Below are positions 17,907 to 28,165 of a stretch of DNA of 41,624 bases, piece by piece. The first letter of the stretch is position 1; each line of letters starts with the position of its first letter. The position numbers were made by a program, and so were the translations under genes. Origin of the DNA: Actinomycetes bacterium (GTDB taxonomy: Bacteria > Actinomycetota > Actinomycetes > Mycobacteriales > Jatrophihabitantaceae); contig WQZC01000002.1 in the NCBI GenBank assembly GCA_009780925.1, positions 1 to 41,624 on the forward strand. The letters are read 5' to 3'. The notes under the pieces were generated by a model that saw nothing but the letters and a program-made list of their open reading frames with translations, had not been told where the DNA came from and did no database searches.

Positions 17907-18749
17907 GTGAGCCGGACCGACCCGCCCCCGCCGCCCCCGCCGCTGCCCAGCCCGATCTTCGACTCGCACTGCCATCTGGACGCGATGGCGCAGCGCGCCG
18001 GTGTGGAGCCATCGGGCGCGTTTGTCGCCGCCGTCATGGACGCGGCGCGCGCGGTCGGGGTGGTCCGGGTGATCACTATCGGGGACACCCTCGCCTCGTC
18101 GGCCTGGTGCGCGCGAACGGCCGGCGAACACCCTGACGTGTACGCGGCGGTGGCGGTGCACCCGACCGAGGTGGCCGGTCTGGACGACGAGGGCTACCTC
18201 GAGCTGGAGCGCTTGGCCCGCCAGCCACGAGTGGTCGCGATCGGCGAGACTGGGCTGGACTACCACTGGGAGCGCACCACGCCAGCCCAACAGGAGGAGC
18301 ACTTCCGCCGACACATCGACCTTGCCAAGCGAGTCGGCAAGCCGTTGGTGATCCATGACCGGGACGCCCATACGGATATTTTGCGCATATTGGACTCTGA
18401 AGGCGCTCCGGCGAGCGTGGTCTTCCACGGCTTCTCGGGCGACGAGGCGATGGCGCGCGTCTGTGTCGATGCCGGATATGTCCTTTCTTTCCCTGGTGTG
18501 ATCACCTTCACAAACGCGCCCGCGCTGCGGGCGGCGGCGCGGGCGGTCCCGGTGGACCGCATTCTGGTTGAAACGGACGCGCCGTTCCTCACCCCGCACC
18601 CCTTCCGCGGCCGCCCCAATGCCCCGTATTTGCTGCCGCACACGTTGCTCGGCCTGGCCGCCGCCAAGGGTTGCGAGCCGGACGAGCTAGCCGCCGCGAT
18701 CAGGCGCACCGGAGCGAGCGTTCTTAGGGTCGCCTCGCCTGCTCCGTAG
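17907..18749 (+). CDS. tatD: TatD-family metal-dependent hydrolase/DNase
   Basis: 'IFDSHCHLDAMAQRAGV', 'VAIGETGLDYHWE', 'LVIHDRDAHTDILRIL', 'ILVETDAPFLTPHPFRGRPNAPYLL'. GTG start preceded by GGAGG; start inferred. Confidence 0.93.
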   Translation: MSRTDPPPPPPPLPSPIFDSHCHLDAMAQRAGVEPSGAFVAAVMDAARAVGVVRVITIGDTLASSAWCARTAGEHPDVYAAVAVHPTEVAGLDDEGYLELERLARQPRVVAIGETGLDYHWERTTPAQQEEHFRRHIDLAKRVGKPLVIHDRDAHTDILRILDSEGAPASVVFHGFSGDEAMARVCVDAGYVLSFPGVITFTNAPALRAAARAVPVDRILVETDAPFLTPHPFRGRPNAPYLLPHTLLGLAAAKGCEPDELAAAIRRTGASVLRVASPAP

Positions 18750-18802
18750 CAGCGACGCCGGCCCCGGGTATTGCCATCGATATCGCGACCAGTTACCGTA
18801 TT

Positions 18803-19982
<1,180 letters not shown>

Positions 19983-19996
19983 CCGCTCCTGCGCAC

Positions 19997-20018
19997 GCCG
20001 GCCCTGACCTGGGCCGGC
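19997..20018. terminator. Hairpin downstream of rpfB-like gene
   Basis: GCCGGCCC-TGACCT-GGGCCGGC, perfect 8-bp stem; no U-tract. Confidence 0.5.
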
Positions 20019-20081
20019 GCCCAGGCGCGATAGTGTGGTCTTGTCCATGACACTGAACGGTGTGGCCACGGGGGTTCACGA

Positions 20082-21212
20082 GTGCACCGCAGCGTGAAGT
20101 ACGGCTTGTACGGCGCGGTATTGGCGAGCCTGGTCGGGGGCGCGATCGCCTGGGTCAACGTTGACAAGTCGGTGACGCTCCGTGTCGATGGCACGACTCG
20201 TGTCGTGCGCACCACGGCGGCGACGGTGCAAGGCACCCTTGCCAGCGCCGGATACCCGATCGGTGCCCACGATGTGGTCGCGCCGGCCCCGGCGACGCGG
20301 GTGCACAACGGGAGCGTCGTGGTTCTCAAACGTGGTCGAGAGCTGCTGCTGACCGTCGACGGAGTGCCGCGCGATGTGTGGGTCACCGCGCCCACGGTGG
20401 CCGACGCCCTTGATGAGCTCGGCTACGGCGATCAGGCGCACTCTTCGGTGTCCCGGGCCAAGCGGCTGCCGCTGGATCCCACCAGCATCGACCTGCGCAC
20501 GCCGAAACCGGTGACGGTCCGCCACGACGGGCAGACCGATCCGGTGGTCAGCACTGACGCCACGGTGGGCGACCTGCTCGCCGCGCTGCGCATCACGGTT
20601 GGCGCCGAGGATTCGGTCACGCCAGCGCCGAGCACGCCGCTGCGCGCCGGGGAGCAGATCGTCGTCGGACGGGTCACGCACCGGGTCGTCACCGAGCGGC
20701 GGGTCATCCCATTCGCCACCACGCGCCAGAAGGACCGGTCGCTGGACATCGGGCAGTCGGCGGTGGCGGTAGCCGGCAAGAACGGGCTGACGGTGGTCAA
20801 GTACGACGTCACCTACACCGATGGCAAAGTCACCGCGAAGACTGTGCTCAGCGCCAAGACGACCCCGCCGGTGACCAGGGTGGTGCGCGTCGGGACCCGA
20901 CCGGCGAGCACGCCTGAGGCGGCCCAGGCGATCGCCAAGCGGATGGCCGCCAAACGCGGCTGGGGCACGGACCAGTTCGCCTGCTTGGTGCCGCTGTGGG
21001 GCCACGAGAGCGGCTGGCGGGTCAGCGCCGCGAACCCCAGCGGCGCGTACGGCATCCCCCAGGCCCTGCCCGGGGACAAGATGGCCTCGGCTGGCCCGAA
21101 TTGGCAGACCGATCCGGCCACGCAGATCGCTTGGGGACTGGACTACATCGCGGGCCACTACGGCACCCCGTGCGGCGCCTGGGACTACTGGCAGGCCCAC
21201 GGTTGGTACTGA
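20082..21212 (+). CDS. DUF348/G5 protein with SLT-like (lytic transglycosylase-type) C-terminus
   Basis: [20 protein letters not shown], same DUF348/G5 layout as the preceding gene, C-terminus '[78 protein letters not shown]'. Confidence 0.9.
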   Translation: MHRSVKYGLYGAVLASLVGGAIAWVNVDKSVTLRVDGTTRVVRTTAATVQGTLASAGYPIGAHDVVAPAPATRVHNGSVVVLKRGRELLLTVDGVPRDVWVTAPTVADALDELGYGDQAHSSVSRAKRLPLDPTSIDLRTPKPVTVRHDGQTDPVVSTDATVGDLLAALRITVGAEDSVTPAPSTPLRAGEQIVVGRVTHRVVTERRVIPFATTRQKDRSLDIGQSAVAVAGKNGLTVVKYDVTYTDGKVTAKTVLSAKTTPPVTRVVRVGTRPASTPEAAQAIAKRMAAKRGWGTDQFACLVPLWGHESGWRVSAANPSGAYGIPQALPGDKMASAGPNWQTDPATQIAWGLDYIAGHYGTPCGAWDYWQAHGWY

Positions 21213-21219
21213 TCACACG

Positions 21220-22215
21220 TTGGCGCGCGAGCTGAGCGGACCCGGCCCCGCCACGGCGCGCGCGTCGCGCGGTCCCGGCCCGGGGCTGCGCGGCGTGGAG
21301 TCGGGTGGGGTGCCTTCCGGGCGCGCCGGCGCCCGTTCGGACGAGCCCATCGAAGACGGTTTGGACGAGCCCGGAGTGTTGCTCGGCGCCGGCGAGCTGC
21401 GCGCGCTCGCGGCGCGGCTGGGGCTGCGCCCGCGCAAGTCGCTCGGCCAGAACTTCGTGCACGACGGCAACACGATCCGGCGCATCGTTCGGGCCGCCGG
21501 GGTGCGCCCCAGCGACCGGGTGCTCGAAGTGGGGCCGGGCCTCGGCTCGCTCACCATCGGACTGCTGGCGGCGGGCGCGGAGGTGACGGCGGTTGAGGTG
21601 GACCCCCGGCTGGCCGCCCAGTTGCCGGACACGGTGCGCGCGCGGGCGCCACGAGCCGTTGATCGGCTTCGGGTGGTGCCCGCGGACGCGTTGCGAATCG
21701 AAGCGCTGGACGGCCCGCCGCCCACCGCGCTGGTGGCCAACTTGCCCTACAACGTGGCGGTTCCGGTGCTGCTGCATCTGCTCGGCGCGCTGCCGTCGCT
21801 GCGCGGCGGGTTGGTGCTGGTGCAGGCCGAGGTGGCCGACCGGCTGGTCGCCCAGGCGGGCGAGTCGGCCTACGGCGCGCCCAGCGCGAAGCTCGCCTGG
21901 CACGCCGCTGCCACGTCCGCCGGGTCAGTGCCGCGCAGCGTGTTCTGGCCGGTGCCGAATGTCGACTCCGCGCTGGTGCGGCTGGCCTGCCGTCCCGCGC
22001 CCAGCGGCGCCTCCCGCCACGCCGTGTTCGCGGTGATCGACGCCGCGTTCGCGCAGCGGCGCAAGATGCTGCGCCAGGCGCTGGCGCCCTGGGCCGGTTC
22101 CTCGGCCGACGCGGTCGCGATGTTGCGCGCCGCCGGCATCGATCCCGCGGCGCGGGGCGAGACGCTTGATCTCGACAATTTCGTGCGGATCGCCCACGCT
22201 GCGGCGCGTGCCTAG
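21220..22215 (+). CDS. rsmA: 16S rRNA (adenine1518-N6/adenine1519-N6)-dimethyltransferase
   Basis: '[28 protein letters not shown]', '[16 protein letters not shown]', '[19 protein letters not shown]'. True start may be internal, e.g. GTG 21376. Confidence 0.93.
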   Translation: MARELSGPGPATARASRGPGPGLRGVESGGVPSGRAGARSDEPIEDGLDEPGVLLGAGELRALAARLGLRPRKSLGQNFVHDGNTIRRIVRAAGVRPSDRVLEVGPGLGSLTIGLLAAGAEVTAVEVDPRLAAQLPDTVRARAPRAVDRLRVVPADALRIEALDGPPPTALVANLPYNVAVPVLLHLLGALPSLRGGLVLVQAEVADRLVAQAGESAYGAPSAKLAWHAAATSAGSVPRSVFWPVPNVDSALVRLACRPAPSGASRHAVFAVIDAAFAQRRKMLRQALAPWAGSSADAVAMLRAAGIDPAARGETLDLDNFVRIAHAAARA

Positions 22216-22265
22216 GGCCTAACGCCCAAAATGACGCTGAGTCGCGGCTCCCGTCGTTACAATGA

Positions 22266-23045
22266 ATGGCGGATCAACAGTATGTCTGTCGTACGGCGAG
22301 GGGATCGGGTAGAGCGACAATGTCGAACACAACTGGCGGCCACCGGGCGGACCGGGAGCCGCGTCGGCGTCGTGGCCGGGGCGCGCTGTGGCTGGTGACT
22401 TTGGTGTGCGTGGTGGCGCTGGCGGGCGGCGGCGTGCTGTTCTGGCGAGGCGTGGAGGATTCGAAATCCGGCCCGCACGCGCAACCGTTGCCCACATCGC
22501 TGTTCACCGTGGCCCCAGCGGAGGCGCGGGCGATGCAGGTGCCTGCGGCGCTCAAGACACCGCAGTCGGGCAGCATTCAGACCTCTTGCGACCAGTACCC
22601 GGGCGCGCAGCCCCAAGTGGCTATCCCATCGCTGTGCATCTACGCCCCGATGGTCGCCACCCAGGTCGTGGACGGCTCGCTGGTGATCCCGCAAGACGTG
22701 CACCAGGTCGGGCTCGATCTGGGCAGCGCTCCGCTGGATTCGGACACCGGCACCACGATCATCGCCGGGCACGTGGACAGCGCCGTCCAGGGTGACGGCG
22801 TGTTCTTTTTCTTGCATCAAGTCGAACCGGGCGCGGAGATCATCGTGGTCGGTTTGGACAACCAGACCACGAAGTGGCGCGTGAATCGCAATCAAATCGT
22901 AGAGAAGTCGCAGCTGCCGACGGACATCTGGGCGCAGACCGGGGAGCGCCGGCTGGTGCTGGTCACCTGCGGCGGGCCGTTGCTGCACTACGACTGGGGC
23001 AACACCTACGAGGACAACATTCTGGTCTACGCGACGCCCGAATAA
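22266..23045 (+). CDS. Class E/F-like sortase
   Basis: N-terminal TM, 'TTIIAGHVDSA' (catalytic His), 'RLVLVTCGGP' (TLVTC-like catalytic Cys). Alternative ATG 22320. Confidence 0.88.
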   Translation: MADQQYVCRTARGSGRATMSNTTGGHRADREPRRRRGRGALWLVTLVCVVALAGGGVLFWRGVEDSKSGPHAQPLPTSLFTVAPAEARAMQVPAALKTPQSGSIQTSCDQYPGAQPQVAIPSLCIYAPMVATQVVDGSLVIPQDVHQVGLDLGSAPLDSDTGTTIIAGHVDSAVQGDGVFFFLHQVEPGAEIIVVGLDNQTTKWRVNRNQIVEKSQLPTDIWAQTGERRLVLVTCGGPLLHYDWGNTYEDNILVYATPE

Positions 23046-23061
23046 CCCTCTGATCGCGCCG

Positions 23062-23091
23062 GACGGCTGACCGGTCGACGGCTGACCGGTC
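23062..23091. repeat. Perfect 15-bp tandem duplication between convergent sortase and prs genes
   Basis: GACGGCTGACCGGTC x2; each copy contains the palindrome GACCGGTC. Confidence 0.85.
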
Positions 23092-23144
23092 GACGGACCG
23101 CGCCGGACGGCGTCCGGACTGGGTGGCCCCCCGTCAGGTCAGCG

Positions 23145-24125
23145 TCAGGACTGACCATCGAAGAGGCTGGTCACCGAGCCGTCCTCGAATACCTCCCGGA
23201 TCGCTTTGCCGACCAGCTTGGCGATCGAGAGCACGGTGAGTTGGTCGAATTGCTGCTCGGGGCGGATCGGCAGCGTGTTGGTGACGATCACTTCTTTGAT
23301 CGGGCTGTTGCGCAGCGACTCGGTGGCTGGCGGGGAGAAGATGCCGTGGGTCACCGCGACGATCACATCGGTGGCGCCGTTCTCGAACAGCAGGTCGGCG
23401 GCCTTGGTGATCGACCCGCCGGTGTCGATCATGTCGTCGATGAGCAGGCAGAGCCGCCCGGCCACGTCGCCGACGACCCGGTTGGCGACCACTTGGTTGG
23501 CCACGTTCGGGTCGCGGGTCTTGTGCACGAAGGCGATGGGCAGCCCGCCGAGGCGGTCGGCCCATCGCTCGGCGGTGCGCACCCGACCGGTGTCCGGGGA
23601 GACCACGGTCAGCCCATCGAGCGGGTAGTTCTTCGCCACATGGGCGGCCAGCAGCGGCAACGCGAACAGGTGGTCCACCGGCCCGTCGAAGAAGCCCTGG
23701 ATCTGGGCGGTGTGCAGGTCGATGGTCATCACTCGGTCGGCGCCCGCGGTCTTGAACAGATCGGCCACCAAGCGCGCCGAGATCGGCTCGCGACCGCGGT
23801 GCTTCTTGTCCTGTCGCGCGTACGGGAAGAACGGCGCCACCACGGTGATCCTTTTTGCGGAGGCGCGCTTGAGCGCGTCGAGCAGGATCAGGGTCTCCAT
23901 GACCCAGTGGTTGATCGGCGAGGTGAAGGATTGGATCACGAAGGCGTCGCAGCCACGTACCGACTCGTTCGGTTTGATGAACGTCTCGCCGTTGGCGAAG
24001 TCCCGGGCGGTGGTCTCGGTGACCGTCACCCCGACATGTTCGGCGATCTCGTCGGTCAGGTCGGGATAGGCCCGACCAGAAAAAATCATCAAGCTCTTGC
24101 TTCCAGCGACCTGGAAGACACTCAT
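23145..24125 (-). CDS. prs: Ribose-phosphate pyrophosphokinase
   Basis: [33 protein letters not shown]..., '[24 protein letters not shown]', '[12 protein letters not shown]'. Confidence 0.97.
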   Translation of the reverse strand: MSVFQVAGSKSLMIFSGRAYPDLTDEIAEHVGVTVTETTARDFANGETFIKPNESVRGCDAFVIQSFTSPINHWVMETLILLDALKRASAKRITVVAPFFPYARQDKKHRGREPISARLVADLFKTAGADRVMTIDLHTAQIQGFFDGPVDHLFALPLLAAHVAKNYPLDGLTVVSPDTGRVRTAERWADRLGGLPIAFVHKTRDPNVANQVVANRVVGDVAGRLCLLIDDMIDTGGSITKAADLLFENGATDVIVAVTHGIFSPPATESLRNSPIKEVIVTNTLPIRPEQQFDQLTVLSIAKLVGKAIREVFEDGSVTSLFDGQS

Positions 24126-25597
24126 GTGGCGGCCTCGTTGTCTCGATCGGCGGGATCCTGGTCGGCGTTGTCGTTGGCGGTCCGGGCCGCGGCCCGGTCG
24201 GCGGCGGCTGCGGCCGGCGTGTTCGGGCGTTTGCGCGCCACCCAGCCGTCGATCGTCTCTTGGCGGGCGCTGGAGCGGGCCAGCGCGCCCGGCGGGACGT
24301 CTTTCATCACCACCGCGCCGGCGGCGGTGTAGGCGCCGTCGCCGATGACGCGCGGCGCGACGATCATCGAGTCCGAGCCGATGCGGACGTTGTCGCCGAC
24401 CACGGAGCGATGCTTGGTGATGCCGTCGTAGTTGACGAAGATCGTGGCGGCGCCGATGTTGGAGCCCGCGCCGACCGTCGCGTCGCCGACATAGGACAGG
24501 TGCGGAACCTTGGTGCCGGCCCCGATGTCGGAGCCCTTCACCTCGACGTAGGCGCCGATGTGCGCGCGCTCGGCCAGGCGCGTGCCCGGGCGCAGGTAGG
24601 TGAACGGGCCTATCGTGGCGTCGGCGCCGATCACCGCGTCGCGGCACACCGCGCGCTCGACCGTGGCGCGCTCGCCCACCACCGTGTCGTGCAGGCTGGT
24701 TTGCGGCCCGATGACCGCGCCGGCGGCGATGGCGGTGGCGCCGTGCAGGTCCACCGACGGCAGCAGCACCGCGTCCGCCGCGATGGTCACGTCAGCGTCC
24801 ACCCAGGTGGTGGCCGGATCCACCACGGTGACCCCGGCGCGCATGTGCTCGTCAAGCAGCCGGGCGTTGTAGCGGCGATGGGCGGCGGCTAGCTGGGCCC
24901 GGTCGTTCACCCCGGCGGCCTGTTCGGCCGGGGCGACGAAGGCGCCCACCGGCCGCCCGATGGCCACCAGCGCGGCCACCGCGTCCGGCAGGTACTCCTC
25001 GCCCTGGGCGTTGTCGGCGCGCAGCTGACTGAGCGCGTGCCGCAGATCGGCCAGTTCGAAGGCGTACACGCTGGTCGCGATCTCCGCCACCGCGCGCTCG
25101 GCCGCCGTGGCGTCACGATGCTCCACAATCCGCGCCGGCGCGCCGTCGGCGGATCGGATCACCCGGCCGTACCCGGTCGGGTCGTCGACGATCGCGGTCA
25201 GCGCGGTCGCCGCGTTCCCGTCGTGGGCGGCGAGCAACCCGCGCAGCGTCGCGGTGGTGAGCAGTGGCATGTCGCCGGGGAGCACCAGCACGGTGCCGGT
25301 GGCCGCCGCGGGCAGCGCGGCGAGCGCGACGCGCACCGCGTGCCCGGTGCCGCGCTGATGCGCTTGCACGATCGGGATGGCGTCGGGGGCGATCGCCGCC
25401 AGGTGCTCGCGCACCGCCTCCCGGCCATGGCCGATCACCACCAAGGTGCGCTGCGCGCCGAGCGGTTCGGCGGCGGCGAGCATGTGCGCCAGCAGGCTTC
25501 GTCCGGCGAACCCATGAAGCGCCTTTGGCGTCGCCGCGGACCTCATCCGGGTGCCCTCACCCGCCGCGAGCACGACAACGGTCACCGGGGCGGGCAC
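24122..25597 (-). CDS. glmU: Bifunctional UDP-N-acetylglucosamine pyrophosphorylase / glucosamine-1-phosphate N-acetyltransferase
   Basis: '[27 protein letters not shown]', left-handed beta-helix hexapeptides, '[30 protein letters not shown]'; ATGA overlap with prs. Confidence 0.97.
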   Translation of the reverse strand: MPAPVTVVVLAAGEGTRMRSAATPKALHGFAGRSLLAHMLAAAEPLGAQRTLVVIGHGREAVREHLAAIAPDAIPIVQAHQRGTGHAVRVALAALPAAATGTVLVLPGDMPLLTTATLRGLLAAHDGNAATALTAIVDDPTGYGRVIRSADGAPARIVEHRDATAAERAVAEIATSVYAFELADLRHALSQLRADNAQGEEYLPDAVAALVAIGRPVGAFVAPAEQAAGVNDRAQLAAAHRRYNARLLDEHMRAGVTVVDPATTWVDADVTIAADAVLLPSVDLHGATAIAAGAVIGPQTSLHDTVVGERATVERAVCRDAVIGADATIGPFTYLRPGTRLAERAHIGAYVEVKGSDIGAGTKVPHLSYVGDATVGAGSNIGAATIFVNYDGITKHRSVVGDNVRIGSDSMIVAPRVIGDGAYTAAGAVVMKDVPPGALARSSARQETIDGWVARKRPNTPAAAAADRAAARTANDNADQDPADRDNEAAT

Positions 25598-25612
25598 ACT
25601 CCGAGTCTAGGA

Positions 25613-25632
25613 CACGGCCGCCGGCGGCCGTG
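25613..25632. promoter_or_regulatory. Perfect 20-bp palindrome just upstream of glmU
   Basis: CACGGCCGCCGGCGGCCGTG, 15 bp before the glmU GTG. Confidence 0.6.
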
Positions 25633-25783
25633 CCTGCCGACGTGGGGTTAGCGACCTGCGCGACATCGGCGCCCGTCGCGGCCCGCGCCTGCTTGGTGGC
25701 TCGTTCGCACGGTTCGGCGAAGCGGCGCGTCGGCGTGGTCGAGCGAGGCGCACGTTCGGCCGCCGCCCGAGGCGATGATCGGT

Positions 25784-26023
25784 TCAGACCGCATCGTCGT
25801 ATCGATTCGACGGAGCCGCCCAGCGCATCGCGTGGCATCGTGGGCAGCGGACGAGCTTCTCGCCGCCGAGGCGATGGGGGGCCACAATGGCGGCCGTCGG
25901 GCTGACGCGGAACCGGGTGCCGCAACTCGGACAGCGGTACTGGTAGCCGCGTTGGCGCTGGACCAGGTAGCTGGCGGCGAGCGCGATGACAATGACGGCG
26001 ATCGGGAGCAGTACGCGTGCCAC
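25784..26023 (-). CDS. Small membrane protein with zinc-ribbon motif
   Basis: From an in-frame GTG: VARVLLPIAVIVIALAASYLVQRQRGYQYRCPSCGTRFRVSPTAAIVAPHRLGGEKLVRCPRCHAMRWAAPSNRYDDAV; TM followed by CPxCG...CPRCH. Longer ORF starts at 26131. Confidence 0.6.
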   Translation of the reverse strand: MARVLLPIAVIVIALAASYLVQRQRGYQYRCPSCGTRFRVSPTAAIVAPHRLGGEKLVRCPRCHAMRWAAPSNRYDDAV

Positions 26024-26312
26024 CCGTCCATGTTGGTCGACGTTGCTGTGCGTGGTGGCGGAGGCCGCCGCCCCGCCGGACCGTTGTGTGGGGCTGCGGC
26101 ACCGGCACGCCCAGTTGGGGAGGGCGCACACAGAGTGAGCTTTGTCACATTTGGCGGACAGTGGTCACTATTGGCGATGATCTGGGACCAACTGAAGTGA
26201 GCTTCTGCCCGCGTGTCGCATCGCTGCCGATGGCGAAGGGGGGCGAACGACGATGGCCGGGCGGCAGTGCGCACTGATCACAGTGGGTGACCGATTGAAG
26301 CGAATAGTACTA

Positions 26313-26329
26313 TACATGTGAAACATGTA
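26313..26329. promoter_or_regulatory. Perfect inverted repeat upstream of the ECF sigma fusion gene
   Basis: TACATGT-GAA-ACATGTA inside a locally AT-rich intergenic segment. Confidence 0.5.
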
Positions 26330-26457
26330 GAATCTAAGTTGTCGGTTGAATGTGTGGCCGTTCTGTGACGCACAGGAACTGATATATGCTTGTGTTGTTT
26401 GCGTCCAAACATCAACTCTAGGGGCGATTGGGTCAGTCCTGGGGGGCTGGGGCAGTT

Positions 26458-28044
26458 ATGACGAACAACGCGGAGGCCGCGCGGGTCGCCAGAGGCCGCT
26501 CGATCGATGCGGGCTGTTCTGACGTCGAGCTCTCGGATGCGGTGCGCGGCGGCGACGTCGAAGCGTACGGCATCCTGTGGTCAAGGCATGAGGCGGCGGT
26601 TCGCGCGTATGCCGCGTCGTTGCGCCCCTCCTACGATGTGGACGAGTTGGTGAGCGAGGCCTTCCTGCAGACGTTGGCCGCGTTGTTGAAGGGAAACGGG
26701 CCGCGCACGGCGTTCCGCACCTACGTGACCTCCACGGTCCGTTATATCCATATTAAGACCTGTAAACGATATTACTGGCGGTTTGAGGACAATGACGAGA
26801 ATCTTGAGGGCTCGCTTGCCGAACCGCCCGCCGACGGGGTCGTCATCGAGCATTCTGAGCACGTCGCGGCCTGGCGGGCCTGGGAGTCATTGAACGCGGA
26901 CGACCGGCAGGTGCTCTGGGCCTCTGTGATCCAGGGGGAGCCGCGTGGCGCGGTGGCGGACCGCCTCGGCATCAGCGAGAACGCCACCTCGGTGCGTGTT
27001 CGACGCGCCAAAGAGCGGTTGCGCCACGCCTACCTGAACCAACAGATCAGGAAGGCGGAGACCGAGGAATGCGCCAAGGTCCGCGAGCGGTTGCCGCGCT
27101 TGCAGCTTGGCCGGCTGCCCGGTCGCTTGGCCGCGCCGGTGCGCGCTCACCTCGCCGCTTGTTCGCCGTGCGCCGACTGCGCGCTCGAGGTCGAGGACAT
27201 CAGCTCCCGAATGCGCGCGGCGGTGCCGCTGGTTCCATTCTTGATGGGGTCCTCCGGGACGATCTGGGAGGCGTTGCATCGCGGCGCCGACGCCGGTGGC
27301 GCGGGCAAGATCGTGGCTGGCGGCTCCGGCGCGCACGCCTGGGCGCCTCAGTTGGCCAGTGTCGGCAAGGGGCTGGCCGCGCTCGGCATCGCGACCGCAG
27401 TGACATTCGGCGCGATCGCGGCCGTTTCGCATCACGGCGGGAGCGGACAGGCGCCGCCCGGCGGCATCAACGTGGGCGCGCGGGCGCCGGGCGCGTTCGC
27501 GCCGGCACCGCAGTTCTCGACGAGCGCGACGAGCTCCGCCCCGGCGCCCGCCCCGACCCCAGCCGCGACGCGGGGTCAACGCGGTCCGGTGGCGGGGGCC
27601 ACGAGCATGTCGGCGCCACCGGCGGCTGCCGGCCCGGAAGGGATCGCAGCGTCGGAAGCGCCCACCGACTCGTCCGGCGCGCCTGCGGCAACCGCGACGC
27701 GCGCCCCGACCCGGCCGCCGTCGTCAAAGGCCCCGACGACTGCCCCGCGGCAGCCGCAGCCCAGCAAGGGCACCACGGGCATCTACCTCGGGGCGCACGT
27801 CAGCGGTTGGGAGGTCCAGTTCACCGCGCCGACCACTTGGGCCATCGCTTCCGTCACCGGGCCGTCCGGCACCTCGTGCGTGATCAACGGCCAGACCGCG
27901 AGCTGCCTGCTGGGGAACGGCGCGGTGAGTCTGACGCTGACCGCGACCCCGATCGGGCCAGCCGTCAACGCCGCCGTTCAGGTGAAGATCATTGAAAACG
28001 GCTATCTAGTAAAGACGACGGAGCTGCCGCTCACGTTGGCCTAG
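26458..28044 (+). CDS. ECF sigma factor fused to ZAS-like zinc finger, TM segment, linker and DUF11-like ectodomain
   Basis: Sigma2-like 'DAVRGGDVEAYGILWSRHEAAVRAYAASLRPSYDVDELVSEAFLQTL', sigma4 'LNADDRQVLWASVIQGEPRGAVADRLGISENATSVRVRRAKERL', 'HLAACSPCADC' (Hx3Cx2C), TM 'GKGLAALGIATAVTFGAIAAVS', Pro/Ala-rich linker, C-terminal 'GPSGTSCVINGQTASCLLGNGAVSLTLTATP'. Confidence 0.88.
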   Translation: MTNNAEAARVARGRSIDAGCSDVELSDAVRGGDVEAYGILWSRHEAAVRAYAASLRPSYDVDELVSEAFLQTLAALLKGNGPRTAFRTYVTSTVRYIHIKTCKRYYWRFEDNDENLEGSLAEPPADGVVIEHSEHVAAWRAWESLNADDRQVLWASVIQGEPRGAVADRLGISENATSVRVRRAKERLRHAYLNQQIRKAETEECAKVRERLPRLQLGRLPGRLAAPVRAHLAACSPCADCALEVEDISSRMRAAVPLVPFLMGSSGTIWEALHRGADAGGAGKIVAGGSGAHAWAPQLASVGKGLAALGIATAVTFGAIAAVSHHGGSGQAPPGGINVGARAPGAFAPAPQFSTSATSSAPAPAPTPAATRGQRGPVAGATSMSAPPAAAGPEGIAASEAPTDSSGAPAATATRAPTRPPSSKAPTTAPRQPQPSKGTTGIYLGAHVSGWEVQFTAPTTWAIASVTGPSGTSCVINGQTASCLLGNGAVSLTLTATPIGPAVNAAVQVKIIENGYLVKTTELPLTLA

Positions 28045-28057
28045 CGGCGGTCCGTCC

Positions 28058-28074
28058 GCGCGGTGTGACCGCGC
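28058..28074. terminator. Hairpin downstream of the sigma fusion gene
   Basis: GCGCGGT-GTG-ACCGCGC between convergent genes; no U-tract. Confidence 0.45.
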
Positions 28075-28115
28075 ACAGCGATGGCGCGCGGCCCAACTGA
28101 TGGGTGACGCGACGG

Positions 28116-28165
28116 CTACCGCCGAAGGGCACGGCACCGCCTACCGCCGAAGGGCACGGCACCGC
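28116..28165. repeat. Perfect 25-bp tandem duplication spanning the DUF11 gene stop codon
   Basis: CTACCGCCGAAGGGCACGGCACCGC x2; the second copy encodes RCRALRR-stop on the minus strand. Confidence 0.95.

Noticed and set aside
25600-25783. tRNA gene next to glmU
   Set aside because: No T-loop (GGTTCGAATCC-like) or acceptor-stem pairing found.
26375-26405. GGAAC...CGTC as an autoregulatory ECF promoter before the sigma fusion
   Set aside because: Spacing is 22 bp, longer than the usual 16-17 bp ECF spacing.
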